A DNA stretch of 64,000 nucleotides from an uncultured Clostridia bacterium (GTDB lineage: Bacteria; Bacillota; Clostridia; Lachnospirales; CAG-274). The notes beneath the pieces were generated by a model that did no database searches, was not told the DNA's origin, and saw only the letters and a program-made list of their open reading frames with translations. A program made the translations under genes and the position numbers. Shown here one piece after another: positions 1 through 6,948 of this stretch; position 1 is the first letter of the stretch, and every line of letters starts with the position of its first letter. The stretch is from contig CANQVZ010000001.1 in assembly GCA_947627425.1 (NCBI GenBank), positions 1 through 64,000 of the forward strand. The letters run 5' to 3'.

Positions 1-1
1 A

Positions 2-1186
2 TACAGCTTCAAGATAACCGTCAATGACGACGATGACGATGATGATAACAGCAGTTCAAAAAGCAGCTCCTCAAAGGTAGCCGCTAAGCTTTCGTGGGAT
101 ATATATCTCGGCACGGGAGATAAGCTGGATATAAGCGACCTTTTGGAGGACGATCCCGACGAGTACGACTGGACTGTGGACGATGACGATATAGTTACCG
201 TTGACGAGAACAGCGGCGTTATAAGAGGCAGGGACGAGGGCAAGACCACCGTTACCGCAAAGGGCGACGACAGATATAAGTTCTCCGTTCGTGTGGACGA
301 CAAATATTCCACGGACGAAATGTCCATAAAAGGCAAGCAGTCAAAGGATCTGGACGACTACCTTGACGAGGATGTGGACGAATACAGCTTCACAAGCGAC
401 CGCAAGGCAGTTGCAACAGTCAATTCAAGCGGCAGGGTAACAGGCGTTGCAAATGGCGTTGCCTCTATCATATGCGAGCATGAGGACGGCGACATAATAC
501 AGATTTTTGTTACCGTATCGGGCGTAAGCTCCTCATCCACTACCGAAAGGACTACGGAGGCGACCACGGCATCCGTTCAGAGAGCAACACAGTCTCAGGT
601 TCAGACTCCCAAACCCGCAGCTACACAGAACACAGTGAATTTCAGCGACATTTCGCACAGAGCATGGGCAGTTAACGCCATTAAGGCTATGGCTTCAAAG
701 GGTTATATAGTGGGCGTTGGCGGCAGCAGATTTTCACCCGATGCCAACTGCAAGAGATGTGACTTTACCATCGTGCTTGCAAAGATGCTCAAGCTTAACG
801 ACAGCAATGTAAATGCCGAGTACAACGACATTTCATCAAAGAACTATTACTACAGCTATGTTATGGCTGCCCTTGCAAACGGCATTGAGGCAGGCGTAAA
901 TAACAACAACTTCCGTCCCAACGACTACATAACAAGGGAAGAAGTTATGGTAATGGTATACAAGGGACTCGCAAAGGTAAAGGGCGGTCTTAATACCGAC
1001 ACATCGGTGCTTTCAAAGTATACCGATGCAGGTCAGATATCCGCGGAAAATAAGGCTGCCGTAGCGGCGCTTATAAACAGCGGCGCCATAAGCGGAACCT
1101 CCGCCACCACTCTTGAACCCACGGCTAAGATAACAAGAGCACAGATGGCAGTTATAATGCAGAAGGTAGACGAAAGCGTAAATTAA
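2..1186 (+). CDS. Cell-surface protein with BIG2-like Ig domains and three C-terminal SLH repeats (5' end missing)
   Basis: The reading frame is already open at the left edge, so the N-terminus lies outside the window. The visible part has an Asp/Ser-rich stretch, two BIG2-like Ig modules (the pattern V-T-V-D-x-N-S-G-V-I-x-G, then S-S-G-R-V-T-G-V-A-N-G), a Thr/Ser/Gln/Pro-rich linker, and three SLH repeats. The repeats start near DISHRAW, DISSKNY and DAGQIS, and each ends in an ITREE- or ITRAQ-like helix. SLH triplets usually anchor proteins to pyruvylated secondary cell-wall polymer, so this is probably a surface structural or adhesive protein. It is strongly acidic. It ends at an intrinsic terminator. 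What the missing N-terminus does is unknown. Confidence 0.85.
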   Translation, partial: YSFKITVNDDDDDDDNSSSKSSSSKVAAKLSWDIYLGTGDKLDISDLLEDDPDEYDWTVDDDDIVTVDENSGVIRGRDEGKTTVTAKGDDRYKFSVRVDDKYSTDEMSIKGKQSKDLDDYLDEDVDEYSFTSDRKAVATVNSSGRVTGVANGVASIICEHEDGDIIQIFVTVSGVSSSSTTERTTEATTASVQRATQSQVQTPKPAATQNTVNFSDISHRAWAVNAIKAMASKGYIVGVGGSRFSPDANCKRCDFTIVLAKMLKLNDSNVNAEYNDISSKNYYYSYVMAALANGIEAGVNNNNFRPNDYITREEVMVMVYKGLAKVKGGLNTDTSVLSKYTDAGQISAENKAAVAALINSGAISGTSATTLEPTAKITRAQMAVIMQKVDESVN

Positions 1187-1195
1187 ATTTGCAAT

Positions 1196-1225
1196 AAAAA
1201 ATTGCCCCAAAAGGGGCAATTTTTG
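1196..1225. terminator. Bidirectional intrinsic terminator
   Basis: A perfect stem (aattgcccc / ggggcaatt) with a 4-nt loop has an A-run on the left and a T-run on the right, so it can work in both directions. It ends the SLH gene. In the other direction it closes the repeat element that abuts it. Confidence 0.85.
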
Positions 1226-1536
1226 CGTGTCGATAAAATATATTTTGACATTTCATTTGTTTTGCAGGTGCTTGGTAAGCCTCCCTCTACTCAGCACTTT
1301 TGCCTCGCAAAAGCAAGGCTGCGCCTTGGCGAATAAGTCTTTTCGCTGCAATGAGGGAGGGGGACCTTTGCGCCGAAAGAAGTCGGTCAGTCCTTTAGGA
1401 CTGACTTTGCCGAAGGCAAAGCGCTGATAAGAAGGCGGTGGAAGGAGTATAATATTGTTAGTTACGCATTCTCCCTCAGTCGCCCTACGGACGACAGCTC
1501 CCTCCCGGAGGGAGCCTTTCATACTGTTCTTTAGTC
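1220..1536 (-). repeat. ~317-bp palindrome-rich intergenic repeat, copy 1
   Basis: Almost the same sequence recurs in the opposite orientation at 36242-36557. A core of about 200 bp appears identical by eye, with scattered differences near the ends. Inside are several short palindromes (ggctccctc/gagggagc, cagtcct/aggactg, tttgcc/ggcaaa). One end has the shared border gactaaag; the other has tgtcgataaaatatatt next to a terminator T-run. No transposase or plausible protein was found. An ORF spanning it is conserved only because the DNA is. It resembles a non-autonomous, MITE- or REP-like element. The strand given is that of the orientation matching copy 2. Confidence 0.85.
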
Positions 1537-1570
1537 CTCTAAAACCAAGGGACGGTTACAGAAAGTTTTT

Positions 1571-3466
1571 TTATTGCATGATCTCCTCCTGCTCTTCATA
1601 AAGCGCCATGAGCCTTTCCTCCAGCGCTTCCTTTTCCTCGTACACCTCTCGGGAGCGCACGGAGTTTGTATATACCTCCTCGCTTTCCAAAAGCTTGTCC
1701 AGCTCGTCTATTTTTTCCTCCGTATCCTTTATTTCCGCCTCAAGCCTTTTTATGCGGTTTTCTCGTTTCCTCTGCTGAGCCTGTATTTCCTTCTGCTTTT
1801 TCCAGTCCAACTTGTTCTCGGTCTCCTCCTTGTATTCCCGTGCGCTGCTTTTTTCATCCGTCGAAGCCTTCTTCTCCATATAATAGTCGTAGTTTCCAAG
1901 ATATGTTACAGTCCCGTCCTTGTTAAGCTCTATCACCTTGTCCGCCGTGGCGTTTATAAAATATCTGTCGTGCGATATATAGAGCACCGTACCTTCGTAA
2001 TCTCTCAGAGCATCCTCCAATATTTCCTTTGAATTGATATCCAGATGATTTGTAGGCTCGTCCAGAAGCAGAAAATTGGCGTTTGAGAGCATAATTTTGG
2101 CAAGAGCCACCCTGCCTTTTTCGCCTCCGCTGAGAGTATCTATGGTCTTGAAGACATCGTCACCCCTGAACACAAAGGCGGCAAGAGTGTTTCGTATGAC
2201 GGTGTTCGTAAGCTTGGGATAAGCGTCCGATATCTCGTCAAATATGGGCTTGTTAAGGTTCAGATCCGTTTGCTCCTGGTCATAGTAGCCGGTTATAACA
2301 TTTGCGCCGGTTGCTGCGCTGCCGCCCACAGGCTCCAGCCTTCCGAGTATTATTCTGAAAAGCGTTGTCTTTCCTATGCCGTTAGGTCCTATGAGAGCGA
2401 CCTTTTCGCCTTTTTTTATTTCAAAAGATACATTTTTAAAAAGCGGAACACCGTCAAATGACATTTCAAGCCCCTTTATGCTCAGCACATCGTTTCCGCT
2501 CGGCTTTGACGGAGTAATTTTAAAGCGTATGTTCTCCGGCAGAGAGTCGGGCGCTGAAAGCCTTTCGGTTTTGTTAAGCAGCTTTTCACGGCTCTCGGCG
2601 CGCTTTATGGATTTCTCCCTGTTGAATTCCTTAAGCTTTTTTATTACCTCCTCCTGCCTTTTTATCTCCCTTTGCTGATTTATATATCTGCGGTATTCGT
2701 TTTCCCTGTCCGCCTGCTTTTTTTGGGCATAATAGGTGTAGTTTCCGAAGTATTCGCGCGCCCTTGTGTTTTCTATCTCTACTATTTTGTTCACTATCCT
2801 GTCCAGAAAATATCTGTCGTGCGAAACTATAACGACAGCCTTATTATAGCCCTTGAGGAAGTCCTCAAGCCAGCTCACCGACTCTATGTCAAGGTGGTTT
2901 GTGGGCTCGTCCAGAAGCAGTATGTCGGGGCTTAAAAGCAGAAGCTTGCCAAGCGCCGCCCTTGTTTTCTGTCCGCCCGAAAGCTCGTTTATTTTCTGCC
3001 CGCTTTCCTCCTCGCTGAAGCCAAGACCCTTTATAACTCCCCTAAGCCTGCTTTTATAGCTGTAGGCGTCGTTTTCCTCCAGAGCGTGAGAAAGCTCCGA
3101 ATACCTCGACATGAGCGCCTTAAGCTTATCGCCCTCCGTGTGCGACATAAGCTTTTCCAGCTCTCTCTGCTCTTTTTCCATAGCCATTATAGGCTCAAAA
3201 ACGCTCATAAGCTCGTCGTATACCGTCTTTTCGCTGTCCAGCTCCAGGCTCTGTGAAAAATAGCCCACGCTAACATTTTTGGGCATTATCACCTGCCCCG
3301 AGTCAAGCGAAAGCTCGCCCGTTATAAGCTTCAAAAGGGTGGACTTACCCGCTCCGTTTACGCCCACAATACCTATTTTTTCCTTTTCCTCTATGTGGAA
3401 TGAAACATTATCAAGTACAATATCCGTGCCAAATGCCTTTGACACATTGCCGAGTGCAAGTATCAT
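1571..3466 (-). CDS. ABC-F family ATPase (Uup/YdiF-like)
   Basis: This soluble twin-ATPase protein of 631 aa lacks membrane segments. Cassette 1 has Walker A GVNGAGKST (~35-43), signature LSGGQ (~162) and Walker B with DEPTNHLD. A charged linker follows at ~240-300. Cassette 2 has Walker A GPNGIGKTT, LSGGEKGR and a second DEPTNHLD. The C-terminal ~75 residues are a Lys/Glu-rich coiled coil like Uup and YdiF. ABC-F proteins act on the ribosome, either as housekeeping translation factors or as antibiotic protection factors. The C-terminal coiled coil favours the housekeeping type, but the sequence does not settle this. The start follows a good GGAGG site. It is monocistronic and divergent from rex. 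Confidence 0.93.
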   Translation of the reverse strand: MILALGNVSKAFGTDIVLDNVSFHIEEKEKIGIVGVNGAGKSTLLKLITGELSLDSGQVIMPKNVSVGYFSQSLELDSEKTVYDELMSVFEPIMAMEKEQRELEKLMSHTEGDKLKALMSRYSELSHALEENDAYSYKSRLRGVIKGLGFSEEESGQKINELSGGQKTRAALGKLLLLSPDILLLDEPTNHLDIESVSWLEDFLKGYNKAVVIVSHDRYFLDRIVNKIVEIENTRAREYFGNYTYYAQKKQADRENEYRRYINQQREIKRQEEVIKKLKEFNREKSIKRAESREKLLNKTERLSAPDSLPENIRFKITPSKPSGNDVLSIKGLEMSFDGVPLFKNVSFEIKKGEKVALIGPNGIGKTTLFRIILGRLEPVGGSAATGANVITGYYDQEQTDLNLNKPIFDEISDAYPKLTNTVIRNTLAAFVFRGDDVFKTIDTLSGGEKGRVALAKIMLSNANFLLLDEPTNHLDINSKEILEDALRDYEGTVLYISHDRYFINATADKVIELNKDGTVTYLGNYDYYMEKKASTDEKSSAREYKEETENKLDWKKQKEIQAQQRKRENRIKRLEAEIKDTEEKIDELDKLLESEEVYTNSVRSREVYEEKEALEERLMALYEEQEEIMQ

Positions 3467-3540
3467 ATTCTGTCCTCCGTTTTCAGATTATTATTATTTT
3501 AACAGAAAAACTTTACAAATAAAAGACCAAAAAGTAAAGA

Positions 3541-3586
3541 TTGACAAAAAAAGCTAATTATTTTATAATATAAAAAAGCTAATTAA
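3541..3586 (+). promoter_or_regulatory. rex promoter with a repeated AAAAGCTAATTA motif
   Basis: The -35 box TTGACA (3541-3546) and -10 box TATAAT (3564-3569) are separated by exactly 17 bp. The motif AAAAGCTAATTA occurs in the spacer and again just downstream of the -10 box, about 26 bp apart. A regulator bound to both would cover the promoter. The motif is not the usual Rex operator (TTGTGAA-type dyad), so simple Rex autoregulation is not obvious. Confidence 0.8.
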
Positions 3587-3600
3587 AAAGGTGGTAAGCT

Positions 3601-4254
3601 ATGAGTAAAGACGAGAACGAAAAAATATCCCTTGCCGTTGTAAAAAGGCTTCCCAGATACTACAGATATCTGGGCGATCTGCTGGAGCACGGCATAACCA
3701 GGATATCCTCCGGAGACCTCAGCAAAAAAATGGGCGTCACAGCCTCGCAGATAAGGCAGGACCTCAATAAATTCGGATGCTTCGGTCAGAGAGGCTACGG
3801 CTACAATGTGGAAATGCTCTATGCCGAAATTAAAAAAATATTAGGACTTGACAGAGAATATAATATGATAATAATAGGAGCGGGCAATCTGGGTCAGGCT
3901 CTCGCCAACTATCCCAACTTCAGGAAAAGGGGCTTCAAGTTCATAGGCGCCTTCGACAAAAACCCCGACATCGTGGGCAAGACGGCAGGCGACATCGTTA
4001 TAATGGACATATCGGAGCTGGAGCCTTTTTTGAAGGAAAACAGGGTCGACATTGCGGTGCTTTCAATACCCAAGTACAACGCCCCCAAGATATCCCCCAT
4101 ACTCGTTGAAAACGGCGTGAGAGGAATATGGAATTTTTCGCATATCGACCTCAATACCCCCGACAATGTGGTGGTGGAAAACGCTCACCTCACCGAAAGC
4201 GTAATGACACTTTCGTATAAATTGAGCGAGCTAGAAAAGAATAATAAGGAATGA
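3601..4254 (+). CDS. rex: Redox-sensing transcriptional repressor Rex
   Basis: This 217-aa protein has the Rex architecture: an N-terminal winged helix (RLPRYYRYL start, SSGDLSKKMGVTASQIRQDL recognition region, FGCFGQRGYGY) and a Rossmann NAD(H) domain starting at IIIGAGNLGQAL (~90-101). The domain-swapped C-terminal helix lies in the last ~25 residues. Rex senses NADH/NAD+ and represses fermentation and NADH-reoxidation genes in anaerobic Gram-positives. Its length matches the family. It has its own sigma-A promoter and a terminator directly behind it, so it looks monocistronic. Confidence 0.96.
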   Translation: MSKDENEKISLAVVKRLPRYYRYLGDLLEHGITRISSGDLSKKMGVTASQIRQDLNKFGCFGQRGYGYNVEMLYAEIKKILGLDREYNMIIIGAGNLGQALANYPNFRKRGFKFIGAFDKNPDIVGKTAGDIVIMDISELEPFLKENRVDIAVLSIPKYNAPKISPILVENGVRGIWNFSHIDLNTPDNVVVENAHLTESVMTLSYKLSELEKNNKE

Positions 4255-4281
4255 TAAAAGGGTACCGAGGTACCCTTTTTA
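4255..4281 (+). terminator. Intrinsic terminator after rex
   Basis: The inverted repeat aaaagggtacc / ggtaccctttt has a very short loop and ends in a T-run right after the rex stop codon. Confidence 0.9.
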
Positions 4282-4298
4282 TATAAAATAATAACAGC

Positions 4299-4352
4299 AT
4301 CAACATAATTTCATTATAAAATGTTGACAACATCAATATATTTGCTTATAAT
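4299..4352 (+). promoter_or_regulatory. Promoter and probable autoregulatory operator of the toxin-antitoxin pair
   Basis: TTGACA (4324-4329) and TATAAT (4347-4352) are 17 bp apart. The -35 box sits in the perfect dyad ATGTTG-A-CAACAT (4321-4333). A related half-site, TCAACAT, lies upstream at 4300-4306. Antitoxins of the RelB/DinJ ribbon-helix-helix type usually bind such dyads to repress their own operon, which fits the position. Confidence 0.75.
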
Positions 4353-4372
4353 TATATAAGGAGGCGATATAA

Positions 4373-4645
4373 ATGGAGGTTACAAATCTCAATATCAGGA
4401 TAAACAAGGATATAAAAGAAACGGCAGAGAAAATATTCGGGGAGCTGGGTATAAATATGACTACCGCAATAAATGTTTTTCTGAGGCAAACTATAAGAGA
4501 AAACGGCATTCCTTTTGAACTTAAGCTGGACACACCCAATAAAATAACTATGGACTCTATATCGGAAGGCAGAAAAATTGCCGAGGATACAAGTATAAAG
4601 GGATATACCAGCATTGCGGATTTAAAGGCGGCTCTTGAAGAATGA
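4373..4645 (+). CDS. RelB/DinJ family antitoxin
   Basis: This 90-aa protein begins with a ribbon-helix-helix region (TNLNIRINKDIKETAEKIF, then MTTAINVFLRQTI), which in the RelB/DinJ family dimerises and binds operator DNA. The acidic C-terminal half (SIADLKAALEE) would wrap the toxin. It starts 7 nt after a GGAGG site and overlaps the toxin start by 4 nt (ATGA), which implies translational coupling. A type II module is inferred from this order and from the toxin family downstream. Confidence 0.9.
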   Translation: MEVTNLNIRINKDIKETAEKIFGELGINMTTAINVFLRQTIRENGIPFELKLDTPNKITMDSISEGRKIAEDTSIKGYTSIADLKAALEE

Positions 4646-4911
4646 AATATGAAATAAAATTTACAACACAGTTCAAGAAAGATATAAAACAATCGAAAAA
4701 GCAGGGGAAGGACACCGAAAAGCTGTTTGCTTTAATAGAAAAGCTTGCAATGGGTGAACAGCTCGATATAAGGTATAAAGACCATTCTCTTGTCGGTGAT
4801 TACAAAGGCTGCAGGGAATGTCATATTGAACCAGATTGGCTCTTGATATATGAAGTCATAAACTCAACTCTTGTACTTTTCAGAACGGGAAGTCATTCGG
4901 AGTTATTCTGA
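4642..4911 (+). CDS. YafQ family toxin (RelE-superfamily mRNA interferase)
   Basis: This 89-aa protein matches YafQ: a Lys-rich start, then the family block DHSLVGDYKGCRECHIEPDW with the catalytic-type His/Asp residues, LLIYEV, and the C-terminal FRTGSHSELF containing the conserved His. YafQ toxins cleave mRNA at the ribosomal A site and are neutralised by DinJ. All the conserved residues I know are present, so the toxin looks intact. The gene overlaps its antitoxin and ends just before a terminator. Confidence 0.92.
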   Translation: MKYEIKFTTQFKKDIKQSKKQGKDTEKLFALIEKLAMGEQLDIRYKDHSLVGDYKGCRECHIEPDWLLIYEVINSTLVLFRTGSHSELF

Positions 4912-4920
4912 AATTTTTAT

Positions 4921-4957
4921 ATCCGGAAGTTGGCATAGCCGACATCCGGATTTTTTA
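4921..4957 (+). terminator. Intrinsic terminator of the toxin-antitoxin operon
   Basis: The outer stem atccgga/tccggat and an imperfect inner stem gttggc/gccgac are followed by a T6 run, a few bases past the toxin stop codon. Confidence 0.85.
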
Positions 4958-5028
4958 TTGCGCACAGCATTTATAATAATTAAATTTACGCATTGTTTCC
5001 GCCTCCCCCAACCTTAATAGTTTTGTTA

Positions 5029-5057
5029 TTGTAAAACAGGTCATATTATGGTATACT
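5029..5057 (+). promoter_or_regulatory. Likely promoter of the polysaccharide operon
   Basis: TTGTAA (5029-5034), a 17-bp gap, then TATACT (5052-5057), 35 bp upstream of the first gene. The -35 box matches consensus only in part. Confidence 0.5.
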
Positions 5058-5091
5058 TAGTATAGATTACTATGCAAAGGCGGGTTTATAT

Positions 5092-6915
5092 ATGAATAAG
5101 TCAAAAAAAGGTGCGCTCACCGGCTCGGACAAGCTTATGGGCATATTTCTTATAATAGTTGTCGCACTCATCCCCTTTATATGCAAGCTAAATGTTGTAG
5201 GCGTGAGTGCGGAGGAATACGGCGTTATACGCTCGGCTCAGTCCGTAAACGATATTTTTTCCTACTGCAAGTCGGTGTTTATATTGACTATGGGCGTTGT
5301 TATAGCCATATTTATGGCATTCCAGATATTGGGAGAGGACGGCTTTAGCATAGATTTCAAGTCAAAGCCTGTCATCATGGCGGGCGTATTGCTTTTGCTC
5401 TCACTCATATCCTGCATATTTTCGTCCGAAAAGCATACGGCATTCTTCGGTGTTTCCGAAAGATATGAAGGCTTCTTTGTGTGGGTATGCTATATGGTGT
5501 TCATGATAGTGGCTATGGCGTTTTCATCCGACCGCAAGAGGCTTGATTTCATGCTGTGGGGTTTTGTGCTCTCCGCAGTGCTTTTGGGCGCCGTGGGCAT
5601 AATGCAGTTTTTTGGCTATAATATATTTTCTGCGGAATGGTTCAGCAAGCTCATTATGGGGAGCAAATACAGCGGCACGCCCCTTAAGATAAGGTTTGAT
5701 TCTGTATTTGCAACGCTCTATAATCCCAACTGTGCGGGTATGTACTTCGGTATGATGTTTTCGTTCTTTGCCGCTTCGGCAGCGCTCATGCCGCTTAAAA
5801 GCAAGCTCAAGTGGCTCTTTGCCGTTTTGGCGGTCATACTTTGCGTATGCGTCATAGGCTCGGATTCGGTGGGCGGACTTATGGGCGTTATTTTCGGCAT
5901 AGGCTTTTCGGCTGTTTTGTGCATCGTTTATTATATATTTGCGCTCAAAAGCAAAAAAGCGGCTGTCATAAGCCTTTGCGCCATAGCTGCGGCTGCTGTC
6001 GGGCTTGTTGTGCTCCTTAGTTCAAATGCCGTTGTTGTGCAGAAAATAAATATAATATATAACGCCGTAAAAAATGGCGAAGGACTTGATCAAACCGCAA
6101 GCTTTTATGAGGATGTAAGGATAGACGGCATGAAGGGAATAATAGTCACAAAGGACGGCGAATTTGCTGTGGACTGCACGGGAGAGGTCCCTCGGTTCAT
6201 GCATAACGGCAGGGTGCTGGAGCCTATGGAGGAAAACACGGCAGAAAACGGCACAGGCTATGTATATGACGAATCGGGTGTAAAGTGGACAATGCTCATA
6301 GCCAATGACGACAATATGCCTTATGTAAACATAAAGGGCGCCGACGCTCAGGGCACTGAAACCTCATTCATATTCGGCGAATATGAGGGCAAGCTCACAT
6401 TTATGGACAAATTCAGAGATCCCGTGGATATATCCGTTCCCGCCGAAAGCTGGGGCTTTGAGGGCATTGAAAGGCTCGGCTCCAACAGAGGCTATATTTG
6501 GTCAAGGAGCATACCGCTTTTAAAGAGGAATATAATAATAGGCGCGGGCGCGGACAACTTTGTGTTTGAGTTTCCGCAGGATGATGTTATAAGTAAGCTG
6601 AGATTTTTGGGCAATCCCTATGTGATAGTGGACAAGCCTCACAATATGTTTTTGCAGACGGGCATAAACACGGGCGTTTTGTCGCTTGTAGTCATGCTGT
6701 CGCTTTTTGCTCTCTATTTTGTGACTACCGTAAAGGCTGTTATGCGCGGAGGCGATCAAAGCCTTAATGCCTTGAGATTTGCGTTTTTGGCTGGCATAAC
6801 GGCTTATATCGCCGCAGGACTGACTACCGACAGCGTGGTTTCGGTGGCTCCCGTTTTCTGGACTATGCTCGGCGCAGGCTTCGGAGCCAACGCCATAGGC
6901 GGCAGGGGAGAGTAA
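5092..6915 (+). CDS. O-antigen ligase/Wzy-like polysaccharide polymerase, membrane protein
   Basis: This 607-aa polytopic membrane protein has about eight or nine hydrophobic segments before residue ~325, a soluble region of ~150 residues (~325-485), and further segments to the C-terminus. After the soluble region comes a Wzy_C-like stretch (GAGADNFVFEFPQDD, then PHNMFLQTGINTGVLSL), typical of O-antigen ligase and polymerase families. In a Gram-positive such proteins probably polymerise or attach a surface glycan. It is the first gene of a four-gene glycan cluster, which supports the call. The RBS is poor (AAGGCGGG). The large soluble insert is noteworthy. Confidence 0.8.
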   Translation: MNKSKKGALTGSDKLMGIFLIIVVALIPFICKLNVVGVSAEEYGVIRSAQSVNDIFSYCKSVFILTMGVVIAIFMAFQILGEDGFSIDFKSKPVIMAGVLLLLSLISCIFSSEKHTAFFGVSERYEGFFVWVCYMVFMIVAMAFSSDRKRLDFMLWGFVLSAVLLGAVGIMQFFGYNIFSAEWFSKLIMGSKYSGTPLKIRFDSVFATLYNPNCAGMYFGMMFSFFAASAALMPLKSKLKWLFAVLAVILCVCVIGSDSVGGLMGVIFGIGFSAVLCIVYYIFALKSKKAAVISLCAIAAAAVGLVVLLSSNAVVVQKINIIYNAVKNGEGLDQTASFYEDVRIDGMKGIIVTKDGEFAVDCTGEVPRFMHNGRVLEPMEENTAENGTGYVYDESGVKWTMLIANDDNMPYVNIKGADAQGTETSFIFGEYEGKLTFMDKFRDPVDISVPAESWGFEGIERLGSNRGYIWSRSIPLLKRNIIIGAGADNFVFEFPQDDVISKLRFLGNPYVIVDKPHNMFLQTGINTGVLSLVVMLSLFALYFVTTVKAVMRGGDQSLNALRFAFLAGITAYIAAGLTTDSVVSVAPVFWTMLGAGFGANAIGGRGE

Positions 6916-6948
6916 AAATAACGGACGAATTTTTTTCGGAGGTAAATC

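Noticed and set aside
1253-1522. 89-aa ORF conserved at two loci (also 36256-36525)
   Set aside because: The ORF lies within the repeat element. Its conservation mirrors the DNA identity of the repeat; it has no RBS and contains palindromes.
3480-3600. Rex operator upstream of rex
   Set aside because: No TTGTGAA-type dyad is present; only the AAAAGCTAATTA duplication is seen.
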